The notes: generated by a model not told the origin, from the letters alone. DNA of 64,000 nt from UBA3263 sp964586765 (GCA_964586765.1 CAZPHN010000007.1:1-64000); one strand, 5' to 3'; shown: positions 1 through 8,146, counted from the first letter of the stretch. Made by a program: numbers and translations.

Positions 1-358
1 CCTGCTGACCCTTGTGGGCATGACATATGGCTGTACCGGTATCCTGACAGAAAGGAAGCTGACCCTTAGCAGCGATTTCAGCATTGCGGAGCATGGTCAA
101 AGCCACAAACTTGTCGTTTTCGCTTGCCTCGGGGTCATGGAGAATCTTGGCGACCATTTCGTTATGTTCGCGACGAAGCATGAAGGCATTGTCGTGGGTT
201 GCCTGACGGGTAAGTACGGTCAAGGCTTCGGGGTCAACCACAAGCATTTCGTGACCGTTCCAGTTTTCAACTTTAACGTAATCAGAAGTCAGGAGGTAAT
301 ACTCGGTAGTGTCGGGGCCGAGTGGAAACATCGGCTGATATTTAAATGGCTTGTTCAT
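1..358 (-). CDS. Class I fumarate hydratase, N-terminal part (runs off window)
   Basis: The reading frame from the ATG at 358 stays open to the window edge and gives 119 residues. The stretch from FPLGPDTTEY through LLTSDYV, HDPEASENDKFVAL and AAKGQLPFCQDTGTA matches the start of two-domain class I fumarases (FumA/FumB type), which interconvert fumarate and malate in the cytoplasm using an oxygen-sensitive [4Fe-4S] cluster. Cys104 in CQDTGTA is the expected first cluster ligand. The remaining catalytic domain and the C-terminal half lie outside the window. A promoter on the same strand (386-416) would give a 5' UTR of about 20 nt. The family call is firm; class I rather than class II is certain from the motif. 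Confidence 0.93.
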   Translation of the reverse strand, partial: MNKPFKYQPMFPLGPDTTEYYLLTSDYVKVENWNGHEMLVVDPEALTVLTRQATHDNAFMLRREHNEMVAKILHDPEASENDKFVALTMLRNAEIAAKGQLPFCQDTGTAICHAHKGQQ

Positions 359-385
359 AATGAGTGAATTGTAGAATTATTAGCG

Positions 386-416
386 CAAAAATACTCAAAA
401 TTTCCGAAACCACCAA
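386..416 (-). promoter_or_regulatory. Bacteroidota-type promoter for the fumarase gene
   Basis: On the minus strand the -33 element TTG (414-416) is followed after 20 nt by TATTTTTG (386-393), matching the TAnnTTTG -7 consensus. Predicted transcription start is near 380, about 20 nt before the ATG. Confidence 0.6.
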
Positions 417-455
417 AAATTCTCCGCCAGTGTATGTTCAACAACCATCAGTCAG

Positions 456-486
456 TTGCAAAATTGAAAATTTTGTCGTAACTTTG
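456..486 (+). promoter_or_regulatory. Bacteroidota-type promoter for the 513-877 gene pair
   Basis: TTG at 456-458, a 20-nt spacer and TAACTTTG at 479-486. Predicted start is near 492, leaving about 21 nt before the ATG at 513. Confidence 0.6.
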
Positions 487-512
487 TGCCAAACAATAAC
501 TCATTACTGCAC

Positions 513-647
513 ATGACTCGAAACATCACCATCAAGAATCCCTCTCCAAAGATGATTCAAGTCTTTGACGCTTTGCGAGAGAAGAAGCAACAGCAAATTA
601 AAAAGCTCATTGAGAAAGATGAATGTACCATTACTGTAGTTGTATAA
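513..647 (+). CDS. Small hypothetical protein, 44 aa
   Basis: The ATG at 513 opens a 44-codon frame ending in TAA. The product starts MTRNITIKNPSPKM and continues with a charged, Lys/Gln-rich helix (LREKKQQQIKKLIEKD) and ends in ITVVV. I do not recognise it. It lies 21 nt downstream of the predicted start of a well-formed promoter and 5 nt upstream of a second small gene, which supports translation of both. The size, charge and pairing would fit an antitoxin- or regulator-like first gene, but no diagnostic motif is visible and that is only a guess. Confidence 0.45.
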   Translation: MTRNITIKNPSPKMIQVFDALREKKQQQIKKLIEKDECTITVVV

Positions 648-652
648 AGTAA

Positions 653-877
653 ATGGATTTATCTTTCGACATATCAAATTCTTCGGGCGATCATATTCTG
701 GTCGCTCTTTCATATTATGACTATGAAACCATCAAAGTGTTTTCATCTGATCCACACACTTTAACTCTTGTGTTTTACCCACAAAATCCGGAAAATCGGC
801 AATATGCGCACTTCATTTGTAGAAAAGAACATGAATCAGCGGTAGCAGCTATGGGAGAACTCCTGATGCAAAAATAA
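653..877 (+). CDS. Small hypothetical protein, 74 aa
   Basis: The ATG at 653 follows the stop of the 44-aa gene by 5 nt, so the two probably form an operon. The product has no signal peptide or membrane segment. It looks like a small alpha/beta protein with strands such as HILVALSYY, IKVFSS and LTLVFYP followed by a C-terminal helix (KEHESAVAAMGELL). I do not recognise the family. An antisense frame over the same region lacks a promoter and has an unlikely composition, so this strand is preferred. Confidence 0.45.
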   Translation: MDLSFDISNSSGDHILVALSYYDYETIKVFSSDPHTLTLVFYPQNPENRQYAHFICRKEHESAVAAMGELLMQK

Positions 878-920
878 CATAAAACAAATACGCGCAACCT
901 TGACATCACTCCGCCAAACC

Positions 921-1358
921 CTAAGCTGCGCCGTGACAACTTTTGCGTTGCAATCGCTCTTGGCGACGCCGCTCGCTGCGCGACATTTGAGACTCCGGAC
1001 ATGGAGGCGCGACAAGCTCCTGCTTAGCGGGTGAGACAATAGATTTTTCCGGTTTATTTTCCTCTGTCGGTTCTTCCACTTCTAGAAGCGGAAATTCTTT
1101 ACTTACAGGGGCTTTGCCGAGGTTATAATATTCCGTGTCGGTGCAGTCAAACAGACCGAAGTCCTCAAGCACGGAGCGCACGGTTTCGGCGTCGGCATGA
1201 AGCTCATAAGCAATGCGCTTATAATCCGACTTAGAGCGAAACACCTTACGTCCTCCAAGATATTCAATGAGTAATACATAAATGCCATAGCCGGCAACGC
1301 CGTGAGTCATAAGCAGATCAACCACTCGGGAATCCTTTCGAGATGCGATTTTTTTCAT
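921..1358 (-). CDS. DUF4373-like (Lin1244/Lin1753 N-terminal) protein, 145 aa
   Basis: The frame could begin further upstream, but the ATG at 1358 gives the typical family start: MKKIASRKDSRVVDLLM followed by HGVAGYGIYVLLIEYLG. This kind of N-terminal domain, with a short conserved helix and a YGIY motif, is seen in DUF4373 / Lin1244-like proteins, often encoded near phage or mobile replication genes; a DNA-related role is suspected from that context and is not proved here. The C-terminal half is low-complexity, Pro/Glu-rich, and ends in a strongly basic tail (SRSERRRQERLQRKS). A clear promoter lies at 1401-1431. No other phage genes are visible nearby. Confidence 0.6.
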   Translation of the reverse strand: MKKIASRKDSRVVDLLMTHGVAGYGIYVLLIEYLGGRKVFRSKSDYKRIAYELHADAETVRSVLEDFGLFDCTDTEYYNLGKAPVSKEFPLLEVEEPTEENKPEKSIVSPAKQELVAPPCPESQMSRSERRRQERLQRKSCHGAA

Positions 1359-1400
1359 AGTGTGTATTAAAAAATGTGTGTAACTTTGTGTTTTCGTTGG

Positions 1401-1431
1401 CAAAGTTACAACAACATTTTTAATTATGCAA
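1401..1431 (-). promoter_or_regulatory. Promoter for the DUF4373-like gene
   Basis: On the minus strand TTG (1429-1431), a 20-nt spacer and TAACTTTG (1401-1408). A second TAACTTTG on the plus strand at 1381-1388 makes an inverted pair around 1389-1400, which may be coincidental or an operator. Confidence 0.55.
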
Positions 1432-1555
1432 ATTTTCCCGCAAAATTTAATAAACAAATATGGAGAGGTCCGCATTATTGAAGAATAAACGGTTGATGTT
1501 AAATCTTTTTGGTAATTTTTGCGTCTTAAAGGTAAACTAACAATGAAATCGCAAT

Positions 1556-2035
1556 ATGAATCACGACCAACTGATTGATATACTCAGGCAAGAAAAAGAG
1601 AGGCTTTTCCAGTACGCAAGTTATCGGCTGCCAACGACACAAGATGCTGAAGATGCCCTGCAAGACCTTTATATCTCGATGACTTCCAAGCAAAGAGAAA
1701 TACGTTTAGACAATCCGAAACCGTACATTTATAGTACATTATCGAATATTTGTGCAGACAAATTGCGCAAAACACGCTATTTCGAGTCATTAGAAAGCGA
1801 TCTACCCGTCATTACAGAGGCTGAGAATTTTGATGAGGAATTCAAAATCATCAATTCCTTGCTGTCAATGATTCCGGAAGAGCAATCGGAAGTAATCAGG
1901 CTCCACCTCCATTGCGAAATGACATTTGCCGAAGTGGCGGAAGTCATGGTACTGCCGGTTGCTACCGTGAAATCAAGATTCCGTTACGGAGTTGCTCACC
2001 TGAGAGATGAATTGAAACGATTGAACATTTTATAA
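1556..2035 (+). CDS. ECF-type RNA polymerase sigma factor, 159 aa
   Basis: The length fits the sigma-70 extracytoplasmic-function family. Residues about 10-75 carry region 2 features (DAEDALQDLYI, then PKPYIYSTLSNICADKLRK). Residues about 105-155 form region 4 with the helix-turn-helix IPEEQSEVIRLHL, FAEVAEVMVLP and VATVKSRFRYGVAHLR, which would read the -35 element. It should direct RNA polymerase to a small regulon in response to an envelope signal. The next gene starts 11 nt downstream and encodes a single-span membrane protein, the usual position for its anti-sigma factor. The upstream TAATTTTTG near 1510 resembles but does not match a housekeeping -7 element, so autoregulation is possible. 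Confidence 0.85.
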   Translation: MNHDQLIDILRQEKERLFQYASYRLPTTQDAEDALQDLYISMTSKQREIRLDNPKPYIYSTLSNICADKLRKTRYFESLESDLPVITEAENFDEEFKIINSLLSMIPEEQSEVIRLHLHCEMTFAEVAEVMVLPVATVKSRFRYGVAHLRDELKRLNIL

Positions 2036-2046
2036 CCAATAAGATT

Positions 2047-2700
2047 ATGGAAAAGCAAGATTTTGAAAAAGTAACGGATTTATTGACCCCTAAGTTCCGT
2101 AAAAACAGTAATTTTGAATTCAAGGAAAGCAAGAAAAGCTATCGCAGACTCTGGTGGAGACTCAGTAGCGCAGCAGCCATACTCGCCATAGTATTGACCG
2201 CCACATTCAGCAGTCAGCATACAATACGCGCAGAAGAAACAGTGAGACAATCCATTGAGAACATCAATGCCGAGACTTCATATAAAGTTGAATTCTATAT
2301 AATAGGAATATATAATCCTGTTGAAAAAGTAATCGAAACAAAACACGGGGGAGAAGAAATAACAGGAACTTTATATGTAATCAACAATAACGGAACGGAG
2401 AAAGATATCGTTGAAATTGCCGGCATGACGGAGCTACATGATGGCAAACAGTCATTAAGATTGCTTGACCTGTTCAACCTTGACGCGATAAACAAGGATT
2501 TTTCCAAGCTTACCATAACGACAAGCGGAGATTCCGTGAAGGTTTCTAAAAAGAAGAACGAAGTTACAATGCATGGCGTTTTCTCGAAAAAAACAAAAAA
2601 ACTAATTGAAGCATACGTAACCGGTCATGATGGCAAAAAAATACTTGGAACCCGACAAATTGAGTATGGAGCTAAGATTCCCGAAAAATACATCAGATAG
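2047..2700 (+). CDS. Probable membrane anti-sigma factor / sigma-operon partner, 217 aa
   Basis: This gene begins 11 nt after the sigma factor stop. Its product has a basic cytoplasmic N-terminus of about 36 residues, one membrane span around residues 37-55 (SAAAILAIVLTATF), and a periplasmic region of about 160 residues predicted to be mostly beta strands. The topology and the operon position fit an anti-sigma factor that holds the ECF sigma at the membrane. I see no classic zinc-binding HxxxCxxC motif, and the N-terminal domain is short, so the periplasmic part may instead be a sensor or a LolA/MucB-like lipid-binding domain. Function is inferred from context only. A strong terminator follows at 2725. 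Confidence 0.55.
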   Translation: MEKQDFEKVTDLLTPKFRKNSNFEFKESKKSYRRLWWRLSSAAAILAIVLTATFSSQHTIRAEETVRQSIENINAETSYKVEFYIIGIYNPVEKVIETKHGGEEITGTLYVINNNGTEKDIVEIAGMTELHDGKQSLRLLDLFNLDAINKDFSKLTITTSGDSVKVSKKKNEVTMHGVFSKKTKKLIEAYVTGHDGKKILGTRQIEYGAKIPEKYIR

Positions 2701-2724
2701 AATTCATAAAACGTAAACACACGA

Positions 2725-2764
2725 AGAGGCTGTCTAACAATCAGTGTTAGACAGCCTCTCTTTT
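2725..2764. terminator. Bidirectional terminator
   Basis: A perfect 15-bp stem (2725-2739 with 2745-2759), loop ATCAG, flanked by T-rich sequence after the right arm. It lies between convergent genes (sigma operon and mscS). Its core CTGTCTAAC/GTTAGACAG recurs in other terminators of this window (11099, 43131). Confidence 0.85.
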
Positions 2765-2782
2765 ATAAGATGTCAGAGGGAA

Positions 2783-3931
2783 TTAGAGTTTTGCGGGGTA
2801 GTTGTAGACGGTGAGACCGAATTGGGTGGCGGCGGCGATTACGTGCTCCATGACTTCGCTCTGAATGGCTTCGTAGTCGGGCCATACGGTAGTGTTGGTG
2901 AAGCAGTAGAGCTGCATAGGAACACCGGCGGCTTCCTGCGGCATCAGGCGCACCATGGTGAGCGAGTTGCCCTGACCGGAGTGGTCGAGATGAGGATTGT
3001 TGTTGAGGTAGTTGAGACACCACTTGCGGAATTCCGTGAGGTTGGTCGAATCCGGATTTTTCTGGTCGGCAGTGATTGTCGACGCATCGATAAGGATATT
3101 GCGTGAAATCAGTCGGATGCCGCTCTGGCTCATTCCGCGCCAGTTCTTGAAGGAGTTTACCGTCAGTGAATATGGAGGCAAATATACCATGGTATTATCA
3201 AAATTCTGTACTTTCACCACTGAAATATTAACGTCGATAACAATACCGTCGGCGGGAGTGTTAGGAACGGTAATCCAGTCGCCCACGCGCACCATATCGT
3301 TATTGCTTAACTGAATTCCGGCAACGAAACCGAGAATTGTATCCTTGAACACAAACATCATGGCGGCAGCTACGGCACCGAGACCGGTCAGGAGCATTGC
3401 GGGCGATTTGTCAATCAATATGCTTATGGATATGATAGTGACCACAGCCCATGTAATTCCGAGTCCCAAGTCATAAATACCGCGCATAGGTAGCTTGCGG
3501 GTATTGGAACTCGTGTCATAGCGCACCCACATGAACTTAAGTACCGCACATACGCCGTAACCGAAGCAGATTACGAACCATATGAGCACAATTCGTGTAA
3601 TCCACGTATGCCATACGGCATTATTATCGAACGCAAAGGGAAGGAAACCGAGCAGAACGAGCGGCGGTATGACGCGCGAGCATTTGCTCATGGTCCGTTC
3701 GTGGAGCAGTTCGTTGCCCCACTCGCTATTTTTGCGGCGCACAATGTGGCGCAGCGAGCCAAGTACTACGGTCTGAATCAGCCAGCCGACGCCGAGGGCA
3801 ATGGCAAGCACGATTACAAAGTAGATTATTTCTTCAACGGTACGGGAATTGGAAATGCCTACCCATCCAAGGGTTGTGTCAATCGCCTTAACGAGCCATG
3901 AGGCGATTTCATGCTGAGGTATTACTGTCAT
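2783..3931 (-). CDS. MscS-family mechanosensitive ion channel, 382 aa
   Basis: The N-terminal half has four or more hydrophobic segments (around residues 35-55, 88-105, 110-135 and 155-175), followed by the pore-lining helix and first beta domain of the MscS family: LLTGLGAVAAAMMFVFKDTI, then GFVAGIQLSNNDMVRVGDWI, and the beta-domain motif VVKVQNFDNTMVYLPPYSL. These channels open on membrane tension and protect cells from hypo-osmotic shock in the inner membrane. The sequence around the pore and the length are closest to YbdG-like members. It is transcribed alone and converges on the sigma operon. The subfamily assignment is less certain than the family. Confidence 0.9.
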   Translation of the reverse strand: MTVIPQHEIASWLVKAIDTTLGWVGISNSRTVEEIIYFVIVLAIALGVGWLIQTVVLGSLRHIVRRKNSEWGNELLHERTMSKCSRVIPPLVLLGFLPFAFDNNAVWHTWITRIVLIWFVICFGYGVCAVLKFMWVRYDTSSNTRKLPMRGIYDLGLGITWAVVTIISISILIDKSPAMLLTGLGAVAAAMMFVFKDTILGFVAGIQLSNNDMVRVGDWITVPNTPADGIVIDVNISVVKVQNFDNTMVYLPPYSLTVNSFKNWRGMSQSGIRLISRNILIDASTITADQKNPDSTNLTEFRKWCLNYLNNNPHLDHSGQGNSLTMVRLMPQEAAGVPMQLYCFTNTTVWPDYEAIQSEVMEHVIAAATQFGLTVYNYPAKL

Positions 3932-3966
3932 AGTTAAAACGTGTGTGAGTTTTTAACTATAACAAA

Positions 3967-3997
3967 CCGCCGCCGCGAAAAGATTACGCGACGGCGG
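3967..3997 (-). terminator. GC-rich hairpin, probable terminator
   Basis: CCGCCGCCGCG (3967-3977) pairs with CGCGACGGCGG (3987-3997) with one mismatch. It lies 26 nt past the stop of the minus-strand 540-aa gene. The T-run on the minus side is weak, and a better T-run exists on the plus side. Confidence 0.5.
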
Positions 3998-4022
3998 TAT
4001 TTTTTACTGTTTCGCTGCTATT

Positions 4023-5645
4023 TCAGAACTTTACGACACGCGAAGTTGAACCTGTACGGCAAATAACGATTGAACCGGCGCGCGGCGAGCTGATTTCGCG
4101 TCCCTGAAGGTCATAGTAGCGTGGAGCTACGGATGTCTCCTCCACATTGGCAACGCCATCTTCGCCGCCCTCGCCGCTATACCAGTATTCCTTGTCGGCG
4201 GGGATAGTAACTACTTCAGACCGCAGCTCCTTGTCGCCATCACGATATATGGACTGTACGCCTACGGTCTCGCAGCCGTCAAAAACCAGTCCTACCATCT
4301 CCATCTGGTACTGTTCATCATATTCAAAGGCTCCAAGCCACGTTTCATCCACAAACTTATAAGGGATAACCGACGTAGGCTCAGAGAAGCAGGGATAATC
4401 TTCCGGGTCAAATTCATAAACCTCGCCATTGGCATAAATCGAGAAGAAAATCTTGCTTATCGGTATCATTATGTCATCGTTTGCGATATTTGATATCGAA
4501 AACATGACGGCACTGAATCCTTTTTTATCATCATAAGGGAAAAAAACCTTAATCAGAGGGGCGGCAATCTCCGTAATCTCCTTATCAGACGGTTTTTCAA
4601 TCCTGACCTTGTCGAGGCTATACGTAACCTGCTCAAGACAGTCCTCCTCGACATACGACAGACCTATATTCGATCGACCGGCAAGTTTGCCGCCCTTAGC
4701 GTCATAGGCAAAAGTTATATTCTTACCGTCAGGCACCATCCCGTCAATCTTACCGTAATCTGGATGGTTGATAACGGCAGCCTTGACGCTCATGGCATAG
4801 ACGGTATAATAATCCTTTTCATAAATGCCAAGATAGTTAACGGAGGGGAAGGTAACCGTCGAGCCATTAATCTTACCCGCCATGACCGCATCGGGCATCT
4901 TGTCATAAATACCCGCCAAGTAGATATCATTACCATCAATGGCAATTTTGACCTCATAAGCGTTAGTTCCGTCAATCAGCGTCCACGGCTGGGGAGTAAC
5001 GCCCTCTGGAAATTGAGCGGGAACGGCGGTGATGGGTGTAAGCGAAGTATACCAGTCGCCGCAAAGATAGGTCCATGACCATACGCTGCTGCCGGGGTTC
5101 TCCTCGGTAGGAGCCCAAGTAGCAGGTGAAATCCATGTGTAGGTAAGATTATTAACCGGAGTCATGGTTCCGTCCGCGGCAATACGGAATTGCAACGTCT
5201 GGTTTTCACACGGCACAAGGGTCCAGTATCCTTTTTCATCATCCTCCCACTCCATCATGAGGGCGTATACGGTTTCCGCGTCGGTTTCTCCGCGATAAAC
5301 CGCCTGAGGGAACGAGAATGAAGCGACTCCGTCCTTGACATCGCCGACAATATAAGTCATGCCCATGTCGGCAAGACCGAAACTGAATACCGGCGACATG
5401 TATATCTTGCCGTCATCGGTCGTGACAACGTCTGCCACATATCCATTTGAACTGATACGCCCCGGCATTCCGAAGTCGTAGCTGAACTCCCATGCCTCGC
5501 CATGTTTTGTGTATTGGACATGATTTCCTTTCGGAGCCTGAGTTATCACGACAGTCTGCGACTCCGTCGGACCCGGGATTACGGCAGACTGAACCGCCGA
5601 CCCCATAAGGAGACCGGCGGTACATATCATTATAAAACGTTTCAT
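4023..5645 (-). CDS. Secreted protein with C-terminal sorting-like module, 540 aa
   Basis: The start at 5645 gives a signal peptide (MKRFIMICTAGLLMGSAVQS, cleavage near Ala-Val). The body is rich in aromatic residues and acidic turns with repeated beta-strand patterns, and ends with a YYDLQGREI...VVKF segment resembling the C-terminal modules that send Bacteroidota proteins through the type IX secretion pathway or anchor them at the surface. It lies 1 nt downstream of the 745-aa Omp28-like gene, so the two are cotranscribed. The proteins encoded at 13412-15037 and 15062-16678 are paralogues with the same plan and length (541 and 538 aa). Function is unknown; surface or periplasmic location is inferred. 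Confidence 0.75.
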   Translation of the reverse strand: MKRFIMICTAGLLMGSAVQSAVIPGPTESQTVVITQAPKGNHVQYTKHGEAWEFSYDFGMPGRISSNGYVADVVTTDDGKIYMSPVFSFGLADMGMTYIVGDVKDGVASFSFPQAVYRGETDAETVYALMMEWEDDEKGYWTLVPCENQTLQFRIAADGTMTPVNNLTYTWISPATWAPTEENPGSSVWSWTYLCGDWYTSLTPITAVPAQFPEGVTPQPWTLIDGTNAYEVKIAIDGNDIYLAGIYDKMPDAVMAGKINGSTVTFPSVNYLGIYEKDYYTVYAMSVKAAVINHPDYGKIDGMVPDGKNITFAYDAKGGKLAGRSNIGLSYVEEDCLEQVTYSLDKVRIEKPSDKEITEIAAPLIKVFFPYDDKKGFSAVMFSISNIANDDIMIPISKIFFSIYANGEVYEFDPEDYPCFSEPTSVIPYKFVDETWLGAFEYDEQYQMEMVGLVFDGCETVGVQSIYRDGDKELRSEVVTIPADKEYWYSGEGGEDGVANVEETSVAPRYYDLQGREISSPRAGSIVICRTGSTSRVVKF

Positions 5646-5646
5646 A

Positions 5647-7884
5647 TTAATATTTTACTTTCTGTGAACGAACGGAACCATCAGTCATCTCCATGCGGCA
5701 AACGGCGATTGAACCGGCACGCGGCGCGCTGATTTCGCGCCCCTGAAGGTCATAGTAGCTTACCGACTTGACCGTAACGCCATCGGCTTCAAACTCACTT
5801 ATCGAAGTGTTCTCATCAGCAATGGTAACGGTCGATTCAAATGCCGAACCATACAGATAAATGCTTTGTACGCCCAGTTCCTTAATATCGTCGGCAAACA
5901 CCTTAACGGTCATCCTTCCGTCGGCATAAGTAATGTTCTTTACATCGGAGTCGGCAAAGACGATATTATTTGCATCGCTCTTGAGTCCGGGATAGGCAGC
6001 GGGGGTGAAGGTATAAATCTTTCCGTTAACGTAGATTGCAAAGCGGAAATACTTGCTTACGCTGCTCCCCGTGCCGATAGGGGTTCCGTTGGGAATCAAT
6101 TCGATATCATCACCGATATATTCTGCAGGGAGCGAGAAAGTGACGTCAGCACTCTTGCCATCGGCAGCGATAGAATAGTTATAAATCACGGGGGCAGCCA
6201 GACCTACATAGTCGAGTTTACCGCCGGCTGTGGAATAGGCGGATGAAGCGCAGTTGAGCGGAGCACCCTTGGAGTTAAACAGCACGCCGACCACTCTCAG
6301 ATTCTCGATATTCTGGATAGGATTGGAGGGAAGAGCTCCGGTATTACGGATTTTATTCAGGTCAAAGTCCTCGACATAGGTAACCTCCTGAACCGCCTTA
6401 ACCTGAGCGGGAAGCGAATTGGCTTTACCGTATTTATTAGGGAACGAAAGAACCACATCGTTGAACACCAGACCGGTTACCTGTGATGAAGTTCCGATAA
6501 AGAGTTCATCGAAAATCTTATTGCCGGTAGGAGCGTTCGATGAGAAATAGTTGCTCTGAACCCATGAGGGATTAGTCAGACCGTCAGAAACCAGACATGC
6601 ACCGATGCGGTAATCGGTACCTTTCTGATCTTCGGCAAACTGAACCTTGGTGGTAGAGCGGATAATGGTTTTCTCCTCATTAGCCCATTCAAGGTCAACC
6701 GAAACGACCGAGTTTACAATCTTATCGGCAGCGGCTGGCCATGTGGAATAAAGGCGCGACGGAGTATAGAGTCCATCACGGTTAACGGTAGCGCAGGGGT
6801 AACCGTAACTATTCACATCAACGGGATAGCTGCTCATAACTTCCATCGGGTCGCCGTTATGGTAAGCAAGGGCTACGAAATCACCGGGGAATGCCTCGTT
6901 AAGAGTTTCAAGGGCGGCATAACCGAGAGGACAGTTGCCACACCAGAGTCCGGTGAACTCCTCGACCAGCGGACGGTTTGCAACCGGTATGGGAGATACG
7001 ATAACCTGAGCGGATGCGGTATTGCCGTCGTAAGCCACACCGTTGACCTTGGTCAGGGTCACCTCCATGTTATACTCTCCGCTCTTGGCGGGAGCTTCGA
7101 TATCGAGCGTTACGGAGCCCGATGCGCCGAAATTGGCGGCAATTTCGGGCGACACGTCAACAGAAGCTACTGTGGTCTTGTCAGCTATAGTATAAGAATA
7201 CTCGATAGAGCCGATTGCATTCAGTCCGAAATTTGAAAGACGCGCCTTGATGTTATTATTTTCGCCACAAAGAGCCACATACTTGGGATTGAGCGAAAGA
7301 GCAGCGGCATTTGCGGGTAAATCCGCATCAAGAGTCACAACCATCGCGCTGACAGCTCCAAGGTCAGCCGACTTGGATGTCCATGATATAACCGAGCGCG
7401 AGGCGAAAATATAAAGTCCGTTATTATTAACCCCATCAACCACTGCGATAGGCTTAACGGACGCACCGTCGGGATAAGAAACGATAGGAATTGAGTAACC
7501 CACGTATACCCCCTTATCAGTAATGGTATACGGCTGGGAGAACGTGCAGGTAAGATTGCCCTTTTCATCAACAACGGCAGCCTCGGTACATATATCCGCA
7601 ACATTCGTTTTGCCGTCGCGGCTAAGTTCGGTAGTAAGGAAAGCGGAACATTCACCTAAACCTACGGTTTTGAAATCAATTGTCACCGGAACGGACATTG
7701 AAGTCACCTTGGCACCGACAAGACTCGGGTCGTCAATCCGGATAGCAACATTAAGAGTCTCCTTTTTATCATAGCCAAAGGCTGCAAGCTCGCCATTGTC
7801 AGTGTTATACGAAAAATTGACCACTGCTGCATTTGAGGCAATCGCAGCCGCGAGTGCAATTACTGTTGAGGTAAATTTCTTCAT
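5647..7884 (-). CDS. Omp28-like secreted protein with thioredoxin-fold domain, 745 aa
   Basis: A signal peptide (MKKFTSTVIALAAAIASNA) is followed by beta-rich N-terminal domains. Near residues 305-330 comes RPLVEEFTGLWCGNCPLGYA, the thioredoxin-like CxxC motif of Omp28-related outer membrane proteins, followed by FVALAYHNGDPM. The C-terminus carries the YYDLQGREI module. The family is poorly characterised; redox activity is suggested by the CGNC pair but unproved. The gene leads an operon with the 540-aa secreted protein. It is a paralogue of the 747-aa gene at 11153-13396, which has CGWC at the same place. The upstream region shares a 22-bp element with that paralogue's operon. Confidence 0.8.
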   Translation of the reverse strand: MKKFTSTVIALAAAIASNAAVVNFSYNTDNGELAAFGYDKKETLNVAIRIDDPSLVGAKVTSMSVPVTIDFKTVGLGECSAFLTTELSRDGKTNVADICTEAAVVDEKGNLTCTFSQPYTITDKGVYVGYSIPIVSYPDGASVKPIAVVDGVNNNGLYIFASRSVISWTSKSADLGAVSAMVVTLDADLPANAAALSLNPKYVALCGENNNIKARLSNFGLNAIGSIEYSYTIADKTTVASVDVSPEIAANFGASGSVTLDIEAPAKSGEYNMEVTLTKVNGVAYDGNTASAQVIVSPIPVANRPLVEEFTGLWCGNCPLGYAALETLNEAFPGDFVALAYHNGDPMEVMSSYPVDVNSYGYPCATVNRDGLYTPSRLYSTWPAAADKIVNSVVSVDLEWANEEKTIIRSTTKVQFAEDQKGTDYRIGACLVSDGLTNPSWVQSNYFSSNAPTGNKIFDELFIGTSSQVTGLVFNDVVLSFPNKYGKANSLPAQVKAVQEVTYVEDFDLNKIRNTGALPSNPIQNIENLRVVGVLFNSKGAPLNCASSAYSTAGGKLDYVGLAAPVIYNYSIAADGKSADVTFSLPAEYIGDDIELIPNGTPIGTGSSVSKYFRFAIYVNGKIYTFTPAAYPGLKSDANNIVFADSDVKNITYADGRMTVKVFADDIKELGVQSIYLYGSAFESTVTIADENTSISEFEADGVTVKSVSYYDLQGREISAPRAGSIAVCRMEMTDGSVRSQKVKY

Positions 7885-7915
7885 TATTATTGTTGTTTTA
7901 TCTTAAATTGAATTA

Positions 7916-7937
7916 CAAAAATATGAATTAATGTAAA
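7916..7937 (-). promoter_or_regulatory. Shared promoter-proximal element of secreted-protein operon 1
   Basis: The minus strand reads TTTACATTAATTCATATTTTTG. It contains a TATTTTTG -7 match but no TTG at the -33 distance. The same sequence, with two changes and one extra base, precedes the 538-541-747 operon at 16722-16744. Confidence 0.5.
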
Positions 7938-8011
7938 ACGCGAAGAATTATAGTGGACTTTTTGGACAATAATTCACCATTTAGACCAACATATTGACGC
8001 CAAACCGGAGA

Positions 8012-8029
8012 GGCGCACTCCGTTGCGCC
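8012..8029. repeat. R2 dispersed hairpin
   Basis: GGCGCACTCCGTTGCGCC forms a short hairpin. Related copies occur at 20380, 48037 and 50964, with a variant at 10950. Here it precedes an R1 repeat upstream of the BspA-like gene promoter. Confidence 0.7.
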
Positions 8030-8056
8030 GTCGACAAACGCTTGGGGGCGACAGAG

Positions 8057-8146
8057 CTTGGGGGCGATACGCGTCCTCGCGTATTGAGACGCGTCAGCGT
8101 CTTCGGGGAGAAGTTACCGGCACGCGAGACGCATGCCGCCCCCAAG
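8057..8146 (+). repeat. R1 dispersed repeat, 90 bp with inverted ends
   Basis: Starts CTTGGGGGCGATACGCG and ends GCATGCCGCCCCCAAG, so its outer 10 bp are an inverted repeat (CTTGGGGGCG/CGCCCCCAAG). Interior GACGCGTCAGCGTC and GATACGCG..CGCGTAT segments form hairpins. Other copies are at 10979, 47886, 48095 and 50854, and a half copy at 43180. It has no coding capacity. A partial extra end lies at 8041-8050. Confidence 0.8.

Noticed and set aside
1381..1408. Inverted TAACTTTG pair considered as two divergent promoters
   Set aside because: Only the minus-strand copy has a TTG at the right distance; the plus-strand copy has no gene directly downstream on that strand until the sigma factor.
8057..8146. 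R1 considered as an insertion sequence
   Set aside because: No transposase frame inside or beside any copy; only REP/MITE-like status can be supported.
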